Source: Malurus cyaneus samueli (lineage: Eukaryota > Chordata > Aves > Passeriformes > Maluridae). From it: DNA of 64,000 bases. Below, piece after piece: positions 27,101 to 37,669 of the stretch. How positions within the stretch are numbered: position 1 is the stretch's first letter; every line of letters begins with the position of its first letter. A program made the translations under genes and the position numbers. Under the pieces are notes generated by a model, which ran no database searches, was not told the origin of the DNA, and saw only the letters and a program-made list of their open reading frames with translations. The stretch is from assembly GCA_009741485.1 (NCBI GenBank), contig CM019214.1, positions 24,264,329 to 24,328,328 of the forward strand, in the 5' to 3' direction.

Positions 27101-30100
27101 GTGAGAAATCAAATAAGCCCAGCATTCCTTTAAGAAATTCTTCCTCACACTGAGCCTACCACTGAAAAAATATGCTTACATTCGCTTCAGCAAGTTTTCT
27201 CTCAGTTTGTGGTCAAATTAATTAGTAATTATTTTGGGCAGGAACTCAACACCCACTTCATCTTTTTTTTGTAACAATCCTTACAACAGTGGACTCCAAC
27301 AAAAAGGAGCCACTGAGCAGATCTAAGGCAACCAGTTCTAAGACCTAACCCAAACAGTTCTTTTTTTTTTCTTTTTTCCTTTTTTTTGTGGGATCTGGAG
27401 TATAAAGAAACAGCCAAGGATAAAGAAAATGTAACAAAACTCTATGCAGTGTCACAGCATCAGTCAGTCACTTTAGTCTTTAAGATGAATAATTTTGGTC
27501 ACTTTGCTCCTGTAAAATGGGTACCCTTTGAACATTCTGTTTTTCACTTGGAAAATTCAGATCAATATTCTTTAGAAACAAAGTATTTGGCAGTTTCAGG
27601 GGAGCTCTTCTTTCATTCATTTTTAATGTACAATTGATAAAAAACTCCTTTTCCAGAAATGTAAGGAATTTAAACAATTGTTACAGGAATGCTATGCCCT
27701 GTAAGGAGCCAAGCTAAGTACATTTCTCCCTCAGTGCAAATTAAAGATACATGAAGTACAGATAAATTTAGTACAGGCTGCGGATGTTTAAGCTGTTTAG
27801 CTTTTGAGGACTCAGCAAAAGGAAATCTGTGTATTATTATCATTTATTCCCCCCTCCCCAAGCTGAATTATTAAAATGATTATGTCCTTAAAGCATTATT
27901 TTGAATAAATGCATATTTGATTGTGCAATGGTTATAACTGCAGTCAGCCATATTCTCAGTATGTATTTAAAGATCATTATATGATATCACAGATATCATT
28001 TATGGTCATAAAATATACATATATCCTTTATTATTATGGTCATCATTATACAATCCTATGCTTTCCTAAAACCTGATTTCATCTCAGAATCCCTCAGCAC
28101 ACACCCAAAACTGCCCATTCTGAACTGCCAGCCACCTGCACTCACATAACTGGACCCAGAATAACATCTTCACCCGGGACAGTCACCAGCTCTGGACAAC
28201 CACTGGAGAGGAACAGGCACTCGCAGCATGAAATGCATAAGTGACCCACGTAACAGTTATCATGAGCTATTTGGTTCCTTAAAGTGCATTTAACAACTAC
28301 AGAAAAAAAACTTGAGGGGATGAGCTCAGAAGGGTTTTCACTGTAAACAGCGAATATTTAAATGATGAAGTTAACTGACATAACCAGCCATTACTAAGTA
28401 CCAGTATTGTTAAGAAAGGATTTCATTTAAAACTTTTCTCTAGTCCTCTGTAAGAGCTCTGAGGGTAACGGGAGCTTTGCTGCCCCAACCATCCTCAGCT
28501 GATGACTGTCACGGGAGCCAGAGCAATCGCCTGGTACTGACTCTGTGGTCAGGACCCCATCCCTCCCGGGCCAGCTCCCACCCCTGGCTCCCCCAGTGTC
28601 ATCTTTCGTGCAGCAGCCCTTCTCTCGCTGCTCTCTTGACAATCTTCAAATCACATTTCCTTCAAATCACGTCTGGATTTGGCCAATGGCAGCAGCATGA
28701 TGCTGTGCCAAATGTGTTCCTGACTGGGGACAGGGTCCAGGGGACATCAGACACCAGAACATGACACACAGGTTGTTTTCTGCTCTGTTCACGGGCGCTT
28801 TCCTCCACAGCTGAGTTGGGAGATAGCTGGACCATGCTAGTGCAGTAAGCACCATGTGGGCAAATTTCCTGAGATTTTTGGTGTTTTATTTAATGCACCT
28901 CTCCTTCTGTTCTCCAGCCATCTTTGCTCCTTGTCTCTGAACACAGCTCACTTGTCATCTCTCATTAATAATCGGCCCAGAACTTGAGTACTCTGTGACT
29001 AGACAGCATTGACTGGTGCCTCACATTAGCATATTCACCAATGCTTTGCAAAGGTTTTTTTTTGGCACTAGTGAAAGGCACTCGCACTTACCTAGGAACA
29101 CCTCTCACTTCCTACATTTCTTCCCTTGTACTGGACATTTGTGTTTAAATTATTTATCTTTAGTTTCTCATCCTCTTCCTCCAAAGATGTCATTAGATTT
29201 AGCAGAGACTACTGAATTTCCTGCATTTTCTTTTGTGTTATTTCTTTGTTCTGAAGAGCGCTTTCAGCTCTTATTCAAATGATATTATTTGCAAATATAA
29301 TTAATACACTCTGGCTTACTCTTGTGGGCCATTAATAAAGGTGCTGGTTGTAGACAAAAAAGAAATAAAGCCTGCTGATGCTAAACTGGATAAGGGGAAA
29401 AAAACAAACCAAAACAAAACAAGAAACATGGCTTTATTGTACACCAGTGGTTTTGCAACCCATATTATTCTGTTCCCAAAGATAAGTCAGTTTTTATTAA
29501 TTTTTCCAAATGAAACTACATAAGTCTCAGTAAAAGCCAACAACATTACATGTGGAAGTCCCCTCTTCATCCACTGGTTTCCTATTAAAACCTTTTGTTT
29601 TCTCTCATAAAGCAGCTTATTTGTGGGTATTGCATACTTTGAGTTTCATGCAGTTTTGTTTTCTCTGTCCTTGAAAATGAAAATGTAAACTGGCAGTCTC
29701 CCACCACGTTTCTCCCTTCTGTATGAAATGTGGACTTCAGTATTTCCATTGAAAGGTTTGGAAAAGGTCATGATCTAAAACCATTCACAAGGAAATGAAG
29801 TGCATGCCTTTGTTTGATGGTTGAGCACTCGTGCCATAAAGCACAAGAGGCTGAAACCACAAAGGCATCGTGGGTGCCCAACTACCACTTCAGGTAAATA
29901 AGTAACAATTAATCACTGAGTTACTCTCATCCTTTGGTCAGTTCTTGACTGTCTCTGCATACACCAAAGTTTCTAGGAACTAAGCTTACTCCCAACAAAC
30001 ATTCCAGCCTCAAACTAGGTATGTTCTGCCTGTACCAGACTAGGCCTCACAAAAATTTAAGAGAAGGTTTATTCACTTTCATTCACTTAGGGCACTCTCC

Positions 30101-33100
30101 TGGAAGTCTTAATGCATCTTTAAATTTATTATTAGCTTTGCTGACAAAGCTAGGGCTTCTGTCCAGGTGTCAAATATTGTAAAATTGCACCCTAATTATG
30201 AGGTTCTTATATGTTCTGAGATAATAGCTTTCTGTGAAGACTCTCATGCTGAAATACGTATTTCCTTTTGTCTCAGGACTTCATTATCATGCACTTTCTT
30301 TTTAGTGTTTATGGCAGCCTTGCACAGGTAATCTGCTCAACTTGCCAGTCTCCACAAACTCCTTTGCAGCTTACTTTGCTCCAGCCAACAGTACAACCCC
30401 AACTCATGTGGGTGGTGTTGGATGAGGTGTCCAGAAAATCCTTTCCTCAGACTTCTTTCAGCCTTGCTATGACATGCCTTACATCTATAACTCAATGAAA
30501 TCATTAGCATTCTGGGGTTTAAAAGTTTACATTGGAATTCCTTTCCACTCAGCAGGTGGGTATGTTAATATGAGTTCACGTGCTGTAATTAACACTGTGA
30601 TTCCCTCCTGAACATTCTTCCCAACAAAATGTTCCTCTTTTAGCCTCAAAATGCTTTCCTATTCCAGTGCTCTTTCTCAAGACACAAGGGTTTTCTTTGA
30701 TTGCTGTGTAACCAGGTAAATAGCAAAATCTGTAATTATATATATTAAGGTTTGGGGGGTGGATTTTTTTCTAAATGTTTAAGATTTGGTAGGAATTTAT
30801 TCTATGAACTTGAAAAGGACTTGGGTATACATTTTGAATGATTCATTCAAGTAAGCCAATGTGCAGCACATTCAGTAATGGCTGAAACTTTAGGTCAAGG
30901 TTAGACAGCAGAGATGCTATAATGCTAAGGGATGTAAATCAGCAGGACACATGCAGATCACTCATTTTAAAATAAGTAAATTTTCTTTATCTCAGAAAAA
31001 TGAGTAAGTTTACTTATCGGATGAAGCAGTGTAAGACAGGATGTTGGGACCTGTGAAGCAAGATGAAGTGCGAGCCAGAATTCCCACCAAGAGGGTGAGA
31101 CTGAAGATCATGGAAATGGGAGACTCTGCCTTACCAAGCAACCCAAAAATTTAATCTGTGTTTTAAACCAGCACAGATTTTAAATGGTAGCTAAAGTTAT
31201 GACCACTACTAACAATGACAGGAGTGTTTCAATCAAGCTGTAGTTTCCAGATCAGAAATTCATTCTCTTTGTATGTACATCTCTGCACAATAGGGGAGAG
31301 TGAATAAAAACTGATACCCATAAAGCAGTAGGGAACCAAAACAGATTAGTCTGGTCTGGCTTGGCTATTTTCCCATTACTACTCATCATTAATAAAATTT
31401 CTATTTCTCACTTAACAAAAGTGAGACTCACTTGGATTTCAATAGATTCAGTCTTGTATTTCAACAGAACACAGGACTCAAAAGAATAAAAAGCCCAACC
31501 CACAGAAATAATGTTTGGTGTCTTCTTTAGAGGGTAAGTCAAAATGCAAGAGTTGGACCTGTTCAATATTATTATTCAGTCATTTTGTGATTATTTTTTT
31601 CATTTTTGTTATTGTGCCCAAGGCTTCCCTCTGACTTCTTTATTATTGCTATTACAATAAAATTGTAACTGCTACTAATATCATTGAAATAAACAACAAT
31701 TAGTTAACCCTGCCTAAAAAACATTGCTGCATTCAAAAAACCAAGACCTCTGTGTCCAAGAGACCTAGGACAAAGAATTTGGGCTGAACCATCCAGTTTT
31801 GACCTAGATACAAACCTTTCTGTAAGTCTAAAGGTATCCTAACTGTTTTATTTCAGGCCTGTATGTGCAAGTATTTATTATTTAGCTATTGCAAAATAAA
31901 ATCAGTGTTTTCTTTGTTGTTGCTATCATCATTCAAGTACAGCTAGGTAAGAATTTCACTTCAATGACTGATCCTCTGACAAATCTCTTTCCTGATGAAG
32001 CTGCTGTCAATGGAAGTTAACACAGAAGGCTGCTGTCTTCATTTGAATTTAATAAAGGTTTTTTACTTTTTTTTTCTGATTGTAATGTGGAGTTCTGCCT
32101 TCATCCCTAACAGTCTCTGAAAAGGAAGAAGTGAGGAACTGTGCTTCCTGCTTACAGGTGATTTTACACCCAGGTTTATGACAGGCACACACAGCAACAA
32201 GGAAATCAATACATGGAGAACTCCTTTTCCTCTTCTGGCCTTCTGAATTGAAGGATAGGATAGTCCCTTTAAAAATGCAACTGTCAAACTGCAGGCAAGC
32301 AACAAAGAAAGATTACCTTGGAGACAATTTACATCCACGCTGCAGGTATGCATTCAGTGTTCCAGTTGCTGCTAGCAACAGTCCAAGGTATGGAGGTGAA
32401 GGTTTCATAGGTCTTGAGGAAAATTCTGGGTGGAACTGAACTCCCACAAAATATGGGTGATCTGAAAGACAGACATCAAAGAAAATTACACAATGTAGGA
32501 AGAAGAGAGTAGAAAAACTTTCAGGAAAAATCATTTATTGAAGATTTCAGACAGGTCTCCAGAAGCCAGATCAGCACATGTAAATTTAAGGGTGAGGCAG
32601 CAGAAATTTCTACAAAAAGCTGCTGACAACAGAGGCAGAAGTCAGCAGGGTAAACCAAGGAAAAATTATCTTGTGATTCATAAAAACTGAATAATAAACC
32701 TGTACCAACATGTAAGGGGCAGGGGAAAGGGGGCACAAGTGGAAAAGTCACAAAGTTTACATTCATCATGTTCTTTTCATAGTATTTTGGTTTCCAGTAT
32801 CTATTTATGCATGTCTATTCAGAACAATATGCTGCTTCACACTTTCTTGAATCTTCATCTCTGTTTCTCACTCAAAGCACCATTTTACTACTACTTCTGC
32901 TTCCTTTCTATTTTCTTCAGAAGAACAGAGAAGGAAAAAAAGTTTTTATAATCTTTCATGCTGATAACCCATTCCTTCTCTTTTTTTAATGGAGCTAATA
33001 TTGACCACTTCTAGTGCCAGGACATTGGCAAAACTAACTACAGATCTTCTCTGGTTCGACAACTTCCAAAATAGTTCCCAACATTCAAGGAATTTCTCTG

Positions 33101-36100
33101 CAGTACAGAGTAAGTGATGAGAAGAAATCAGCACTTTTCCCCTAGGAAGATGGACTGCAGGGTCTAGTATACTGTTCTCTCTGCTGCTGTAATTATATTA
33201 AAGAGAACCTGGATCCTAGATTTACCCCACAACTTCAGTGACAAAGCACCAAATATTTCCTGTGGGGATAGTTTGCTCAGAAGTGTTGCCTAAGCTAGCC
33301 GGTGTACTGTTATTTCTATGTTTCTGCTCCAACCCACCGTACATACCTATGATTGTTCTTCCTTAATAACCATCTCCTTGCAGCCCATTGTGAAATAATT
33401 CCAAGTTTTACTGCTACTTTTATTTCTTTCACAGAAACATTCAATTTAAAATTCCCGCCTGCTTTATTTCTCAGTGCTCTCTATAGAAGTTGCTTCATGT
33501 GGGGCAGACAAAATAACTTCCCAACACCAGCAAGTGCAACAGAGAAAATCTGTCAGGGACAAACTAACCCAAGAACATCCATAACAATTAGTAGTTTGTT
33601 AATCTATCCTTTGCTCCCAGATTACTCTCTGTGATGTACTTGCTTGACAGCTCTTCAATATACCATGGAGTGTATTAAATGAATTCTCAGGTGCATCACA
33701 CCACAAACAGCACTCCATACACTAATAATGTATTCTGATCATGAATTTATGTTTCTGTACATGGAATTCATCTTGACCAATGGCAATCAGCAGTCTCTTA
33801 AGAAAAGAGATTTAAAAAACCCTTGTAGAGTAGCCTGCATCTTCAGGTGCCTGATACTTATCTAGCCAACAGCAACAAACATATGCAGTGTAACTCCTTT
33901 TTACTTCAGAACCTTTTGGAAAAGACATCAAGTCTTACTTAGTAAAGTAATACTTCCAAAGGATCAAACACTCATCTCTCTGAATCACCTGTGCGAAAGA
34001 AAGGAGCTTTCTTTCTATTTGACTTTCATACTTCCATTTATATGGTTCCAACTAGAGGGTAACTGAAAGACAAAGTGATTGGAAGGCACCTTGGGAGGAC
34101 TCTATTCCCAACCTCCTGCTCCAAGCAGGGATAAACTCCAAGTTAAATCAGGTTGCTCAGAGTCTTGTCAAATTTTGAAGGTCTCTACTGCAAGGATGAA
34201 GATAGGTAATATACTCTAGTAATGTCATACACTTTGGCTACATTGCACACATACATTTTGGAAGTTGGGGTAGACCACAAAGTGTGTTAGAAAAATGGCC
34301 AGACTTTGGGGTTCAAAGAACAGTGATGACTGGTTTGAAGTCCAAGCTACATCTTACTTGGAGATACTCAAAACCTGACTAACACCACTCTTGAGAACCT
34401 GACCTGTATTCGAAGGTAGCCCTGCACTGAAGCAGAAGGTTGGACTACATCACCTTCCAAACCACTCTATGATTCTACACAGCCAAATCCCCCTGAGCTA
34501 GAATTAGGACCTTTTGGAAAAGAAGCTTATTTGTCCTGGATATCAAATACATGCACAGTCTTTGCAGAGTTAAGACCACTACTCTGAATTTTCACCCATT
34601 GTAATACACAGGTGGAATTAGCAGTAACCCCAGAATTATCTTGGCTGTTATGACAGCTAAATATTATGACTACAACTCATTTAACTATTTATACAGTTTT
34701 AACAAATGCAACAAGTATTACAAACAAGTGAGACACTCACTCTCCAGTTCAATAATTTCCATCCTGTTCCCTTCTGTATCATGGCCAACAAATTTCAAGC
34801 CTTTCTCTTCAAAGCAGTGAGTCAGTTCTGGGTTCACCTGAAACATTGAAAGCAATAATAATTGTAGTTCTGTTTATTTTTGGATTTAACAAACAGTAGC
34901 AGTTAATAGTAATGTCTTTTACATGCATACTGAAAGGAAAAGAATTATGTAAGTGATGGAAACTTTTGCTTTCTTGTTTTAACAGCTCTGGTATAAATTT
35001 GTAAAAGTGGGCACATAAAACACAGGGGGAGAGACTGGATGAGCTGGATTTGCTGAGCTTGGGAAAGAGAAAGGAAAGAGACACACTCTGTTCAGAAATG
35101 TATAGCCCATGACTGAGACCAAAAAAGAAACTGCACAAGGAAGTCTCCTATTAGACACAAGCAAAAAGGATCCCAATGAAGTGGTTAAGCATTGGAACAA
35201 ATTGTCAAAAGATACTGTGGATTCCCTCTTCAAAGAGATTCAGAATTAGATGGAACTAAATCCGGAGTGATCTAATTTTACAGTTGGCTCAGCTGCAAAC
35301 AGGGAGCTGGACCAAAATACTTAAAGAAGTTCCTTCCAATCTAAATAATACTGTCTAACCACTACTAAATTTTGGTTCATGGTTACGTAAGAAATCTCCC
35401 ACCAGCTTTTTTTTCTGCCTACCAATAGAAACATAAGTTGTCAAGCTTTACTTTTGAGCACCAACTACTTCAGCAGTGCTTACCTCATACCGATGCCTGT
35501 GTCGCTCCTCTACGAACATTTCATCACCATAAAGTTTCCCTGAATATACAACAAAAGAGAAGTTAATGCCAATGTGTTGCTTTAATAGTTGTTACAATTA
35601 TTTCTTGTAATTTAAACCTCAAAAAGGTCACATTTGACACATGTTAAACATAACAATACACTATTTGTCTCACTGCAATTTGCTGTTTTTCCTGAGTGAT
35701 TACTAATTTCTTTTAATTTTCTATTACCGGAGTTGACTCATATTCAACATTCCTTGACCAGACAAAGCTTAGGTAGACGAGAATCTAAACATGCTGTAAA
35801 TAATTCAAATTGCAAAGCTCAAAATATATTAAAAAATGTCTGAGTGAATAAGTAATGCAAAATCTCTTCAGGGTTTTACAGCATGGGAGATGATGCAGGG
35901 AAGGAAGCCTTTCAGTAACATGTGCTCAATTTTAATAGATTATGCATGGCACCTGGTATAATACCTCCAAAGAACAAACAGAGAATATTGCTTTTTTCTG
36001 TTTTCCTGATCTCATTACCCAAATTACTCTTGCAGTCCTCTGTGTATAATCTTCAACATTCCACATTTCACAGCAACAAGAAGCAAGTTAGAGGTATGCA

Positions 36101-37664
36101 GTAAACCAGATTTCAATCATATTTCTCATATAATCATGACTGAAACTTTGCTCTCTATTACCCTAAGGTCTTTAGGATTACTATCTTGCTGAGGGGTTGG
36201 TACAGGAACTAGACTGCAAGGAACATCTTCAAAAATTGCAGAATAATAGTACTGCCATTTACAAAAAAGTGGTATGCACCTAAATTTTAAGGGACCGCCT
36301 TTCCAAAACTATTATTTCCATTCAAGTTGTAAAGCATACGAAAAATAAATGAGATTTCATGATCAAACTACCAGAGCTTTTTATGATTCTTTCTAACAAA
36401 AGATCTAAACAGATCTAAACAACTCAAATATTGGTCAAGAGTTACAACACGTTAATTTTTTTAAACTTTTCCAAGAAGTGTTTAGGCCACAGAACAACCT
36501 GTACTTTGAGATATCTATGTGACATGTAGGCAAAGCATCACCCAGGTTAGTTGGATCACTACTATGGGCATCTCTAGATTTTTCACTAAATGTGCCTATG
36601 TATTAAACTTTGGTCTCCTGCTGAAATAAATGTCATTTTTAAACACTCAGAAGGATACATTCCTTAAGTTCAACACAGCTAATAAAATAATAGCTCAGAT
36701 CAGTATCAGAGGCAGGGCAATAAAATACACACATATTTAATTGATGGAAAAGAAACTACTTTTTACACATTTGCAGCACCCTCCATATTACTACTGTATA
36801 ATGGGCTGATTAGTAAGAGGAAAGTATTACTTCAATTTTTAAATACACACAGTTCAACGTAAATAAATTGTTCTATATTCTGATTGTTTTTATTTTGTTA
36901 TCTGAACAAATAAAATACAAATTTCTGAATAAAAGAAAAAACAAATCATGTTCCTTTCCAGCAACAAATACTGTGCTTTCCCAAAACAAGACTGTTTTCA
37001 GGGCTGGGCTAGGACTAATGCAGTGCTGGATCAGAGACTGGAGTTAAGAAGGGTCTGGCAAATGTTGTCAAGACAAGGCAAGCATGAAGGCAACAAGGCC
37101 AGCTGACACTGCAGGGTGAGGTGCACTGGAAAACCCAGGGAATGACAAGCAATATTTAGGTCTGGCAACAGCACAATGGTCAGGAGTTTGGATTAGTTCT
37201 ACCAAAGAAGCGTTTGGATTAGTTCTACCAAAGAAGCTTCAAGGGTGGGATAACAAGCCCTGGCTCACACCGATCAGCTCATAAAGAAAATAGGAAGAAA
37301 GCACTCTGACCTTCACAAGAACATAATGAATTAAACTACCATGAAATGAATTTCAGTTGCCTTGGCATTTTACTCATTGTTTTTAAAGAAGCATTGGACC
37401 TTAACTGACAGTTTCACTGGGAATTACAGATGTCTCTCATTTCTTATTTAAATTCCAATGCTCAGTAAATGTAAATAACAGGATCAGAGTGAGTGAGCTC
37501 AGGGAAGCTGTCACCCAACTGTATGCTTAAGGTTATAGCATTTTTGATTTTTCATGTTACAAAGCTTCTATCCAAAAGGCAAAGTCATATGAGCAGAAAA
37601 ATAACTTACTTAAAACAGAATTTTCAGTTTTGAAAACAGTCCTCCTCTTCCCCAGTCTCATTGT
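24098..37664 (-). CDS. CTPS2: CTP synthase 2, C-terminal coding part (five exons, partial)
   Basis: CTP synthase makes CTP from UTP with ATP and glutamine, the last step of de novo cytidine nucleotide synthesis. It is a cytosolic, filament-forming tetramer. Five minus-strand exons are visible: 37,610-37,664 (cut by a gap), 35,484-35,539, 34,741-34,837, 32,317-32,461 and 24,098-24,167. All internal junctions have GT/AG borders and compatible phases, and joined they give about 141 residues ending in TGA. These are the end of the class I glutamine amidotransferase domain (VQFHPEF supplies the catalytic His and Glu) and the Ser/Asp-rich tail. Residue choices such as [11 protein letters not shown] and [10 protein letters not shown] fit CTPS2 rather than CTPS1, as does the neighbouring S100G. 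The N-terminal synthetase domain and the catalytic-Cys exon (GVCLGMQ) were not found and should lie beyond 64,000 or be missing from the assembly. Confidence 0.95.
24168..32316 (-). other. CTPS2: CTPS2 last intron (about 8.1 kb)
   Basis: The intron has a GT donor (AAG|gtaatc) at its upper end and an AG acceptor (cttacag) at its lower end on the minus strand. It holds a short tandem repeat at 24,418-24,456, GC-richer patches at about 25,050-25,500, 26,050-26,560 and 28,440-28,860, and otherwise AT-rich sequence. Open frames in it (longest about 140 codons, 25,129-25,551 plus strand) show no domain or splice support. No clear transposon was recognised. Confidence 0.8.
24418..24456. repeat. Short direct repeat, period 26 bp
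   Basis: The 13-mer ctcgtgtattcat occurs at 24,418-24,430 and 24,444-24,456, with more attcat words between and after. It is a small imperfect minisatellite about 250 bp from the acceptor of the CTPS2 terminal exon. Confidence 0.75.
32317..32461 (-). CDS. CTPS2: CTPS2 exon with glutaminase His/Glu
   Basis: 145 nt, acceptor tctttcag on the upper side and donor AAG|gtaat on the lower side. It completes a split Asn codon and then reads [19 protein letters not shown], a [10 protein letters not shown] segment and GCKLSP, ending in the two bases of a Ser codon. The HPE motif supplies His and Glu of the Cys-His-Glu triad of class I glutamine amidotransferases, which release ammonia from glutamine. 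The rest packs against the synthetase domain and leads into the tail. Confidence 0.96.
34075..34200 (-). repeat. CR1 LINE 3' fragment, reverse orientation
   Basis: Reads as the complement of the CR1 3' region: 'ttggaaggcaccttggga…', 'caacctcctgctccaagcagggat', 'caggttgctcagagtcttgtc'. It is short and diverged and lies in the 2.3-kb intron of CTPS2. It points opposite to the CR1 piece that begins about 60 bp further on. Confidence 0.75.
34262..34480 (+). repeat. CR1 LINE fragment, internally deleted, with 3' end
   Basis: The first part resembles the reverse-transcriptase coding region of CR1 ('gttcaaagaacagtgatgac…gaagtccaagct'). It then jumps to the 3' end 'gcagaaggttggactacatc' and the terminal 'aaccactctatgattctac'. 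The internal deletion and divergence indicate an old dead copy. Its plus orientation makes an inverted pair with the 34,075-34,200 fragment. Confidence 0.8.
34741..34837 (-). CDS. CTPS2: CTPS2 exon (glutaminase domain)
   Basis: 97 nt, acceptor caatgtttcag and strong donor GAGA|gtgagtg. It reads [16 protein letters not shown], then [16 protein letters not shown], and ends with the first base of an Asn codon completed in the next exon. This is the segment between the HRHRxE helix and the HPE motif of the amidotransferase domain. The phase agrees with both neighbouring exons. Confidence 0.96.
35010..35365 (+). repeat. Old CR1 LINE fragment
   Basis: Diverged CR1 3' region: 'gaagtggttaagcattggaac', 'gtggattccctcttcaaagag' and 'gagctggaccaaaatacttaaagaag' correspond in order to the conserved block before the CR1 3' end. 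The terminal repeat is decayed. It lies in the 646-bp intron between the 35,484 and 34,741 exons and fills over half of it. Confidence 0.7.
35484..35539 (-). CDS. CTPS2: CTPS2 exon (HRHR segment)
   Basis: 56 nt, acceptor tgtatattcag and donor GAG|gtaagc. It completes a split Arg codon and reads [18 protein letters not shown]. The ERHRHRxE block is conserved in CTP synthases and helps shape the glutaminase domain. The exon ends in phase 0 and joins VNPEL of the next exon. Confidence 0.96.
35540..37609 (-). other. CTPS2: CTPS2 intron with a 26-bp tandem duplication
   Basis: A 2,070-bp intron between the gap-truncated exon and the HRHR exon, with a consensus donor (A|gtaagt) and AG acceptor. 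It is AT-rich. The only structured element seen is the duplication at 37,186-37,237, plus a 10-bp direct repeat (gatctaaaca) near 36,403. Confidence 0.85.
37186..37237. repeat. Perfect 26-bp tandem duplication
   Basis: The 26-bp unit beginning gtttggattagttctacc and ending aagaagc is present twice, head to tail, with no mismatch. Perfect identity suggests a recent event, polymorphism or an assembly duplication. Confidence 0.9.
37610..37664 (-). CDS. CTPS2: CTPS2 exon, 5' part lost in assembly gap
   Basis: The visible 55 nt read [18 protein letters not shown] plus one base of an Arg codon, then the donor gtaagt. In CTP synthases this segment is preceded by a conserved MPEHNPG…GG stretch. Here it runs straight into five N at 37,665-37,669, and the sequence beyond the N does not code for the expected residues. 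The exon start and its acceptor are therefore missing or mis-joined. The TMRLG motif makes the identification firm. Confidence 0.93.
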
Positions 37665-37669
37665 NNNNN
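37665..37669. other. Assembly gap (5 N) inside a CTPS2 exon
   Basis: Five N interrupt the coding sequence just before the Thr codon of TMRLG. The gap is flanked by attgt on the left and acaat on the right, which are reverse complements, as can happen when a contig end is wrongly extended or joined. The real missing length is unknown and must exceed 5 bp. Confidence 0.95.
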
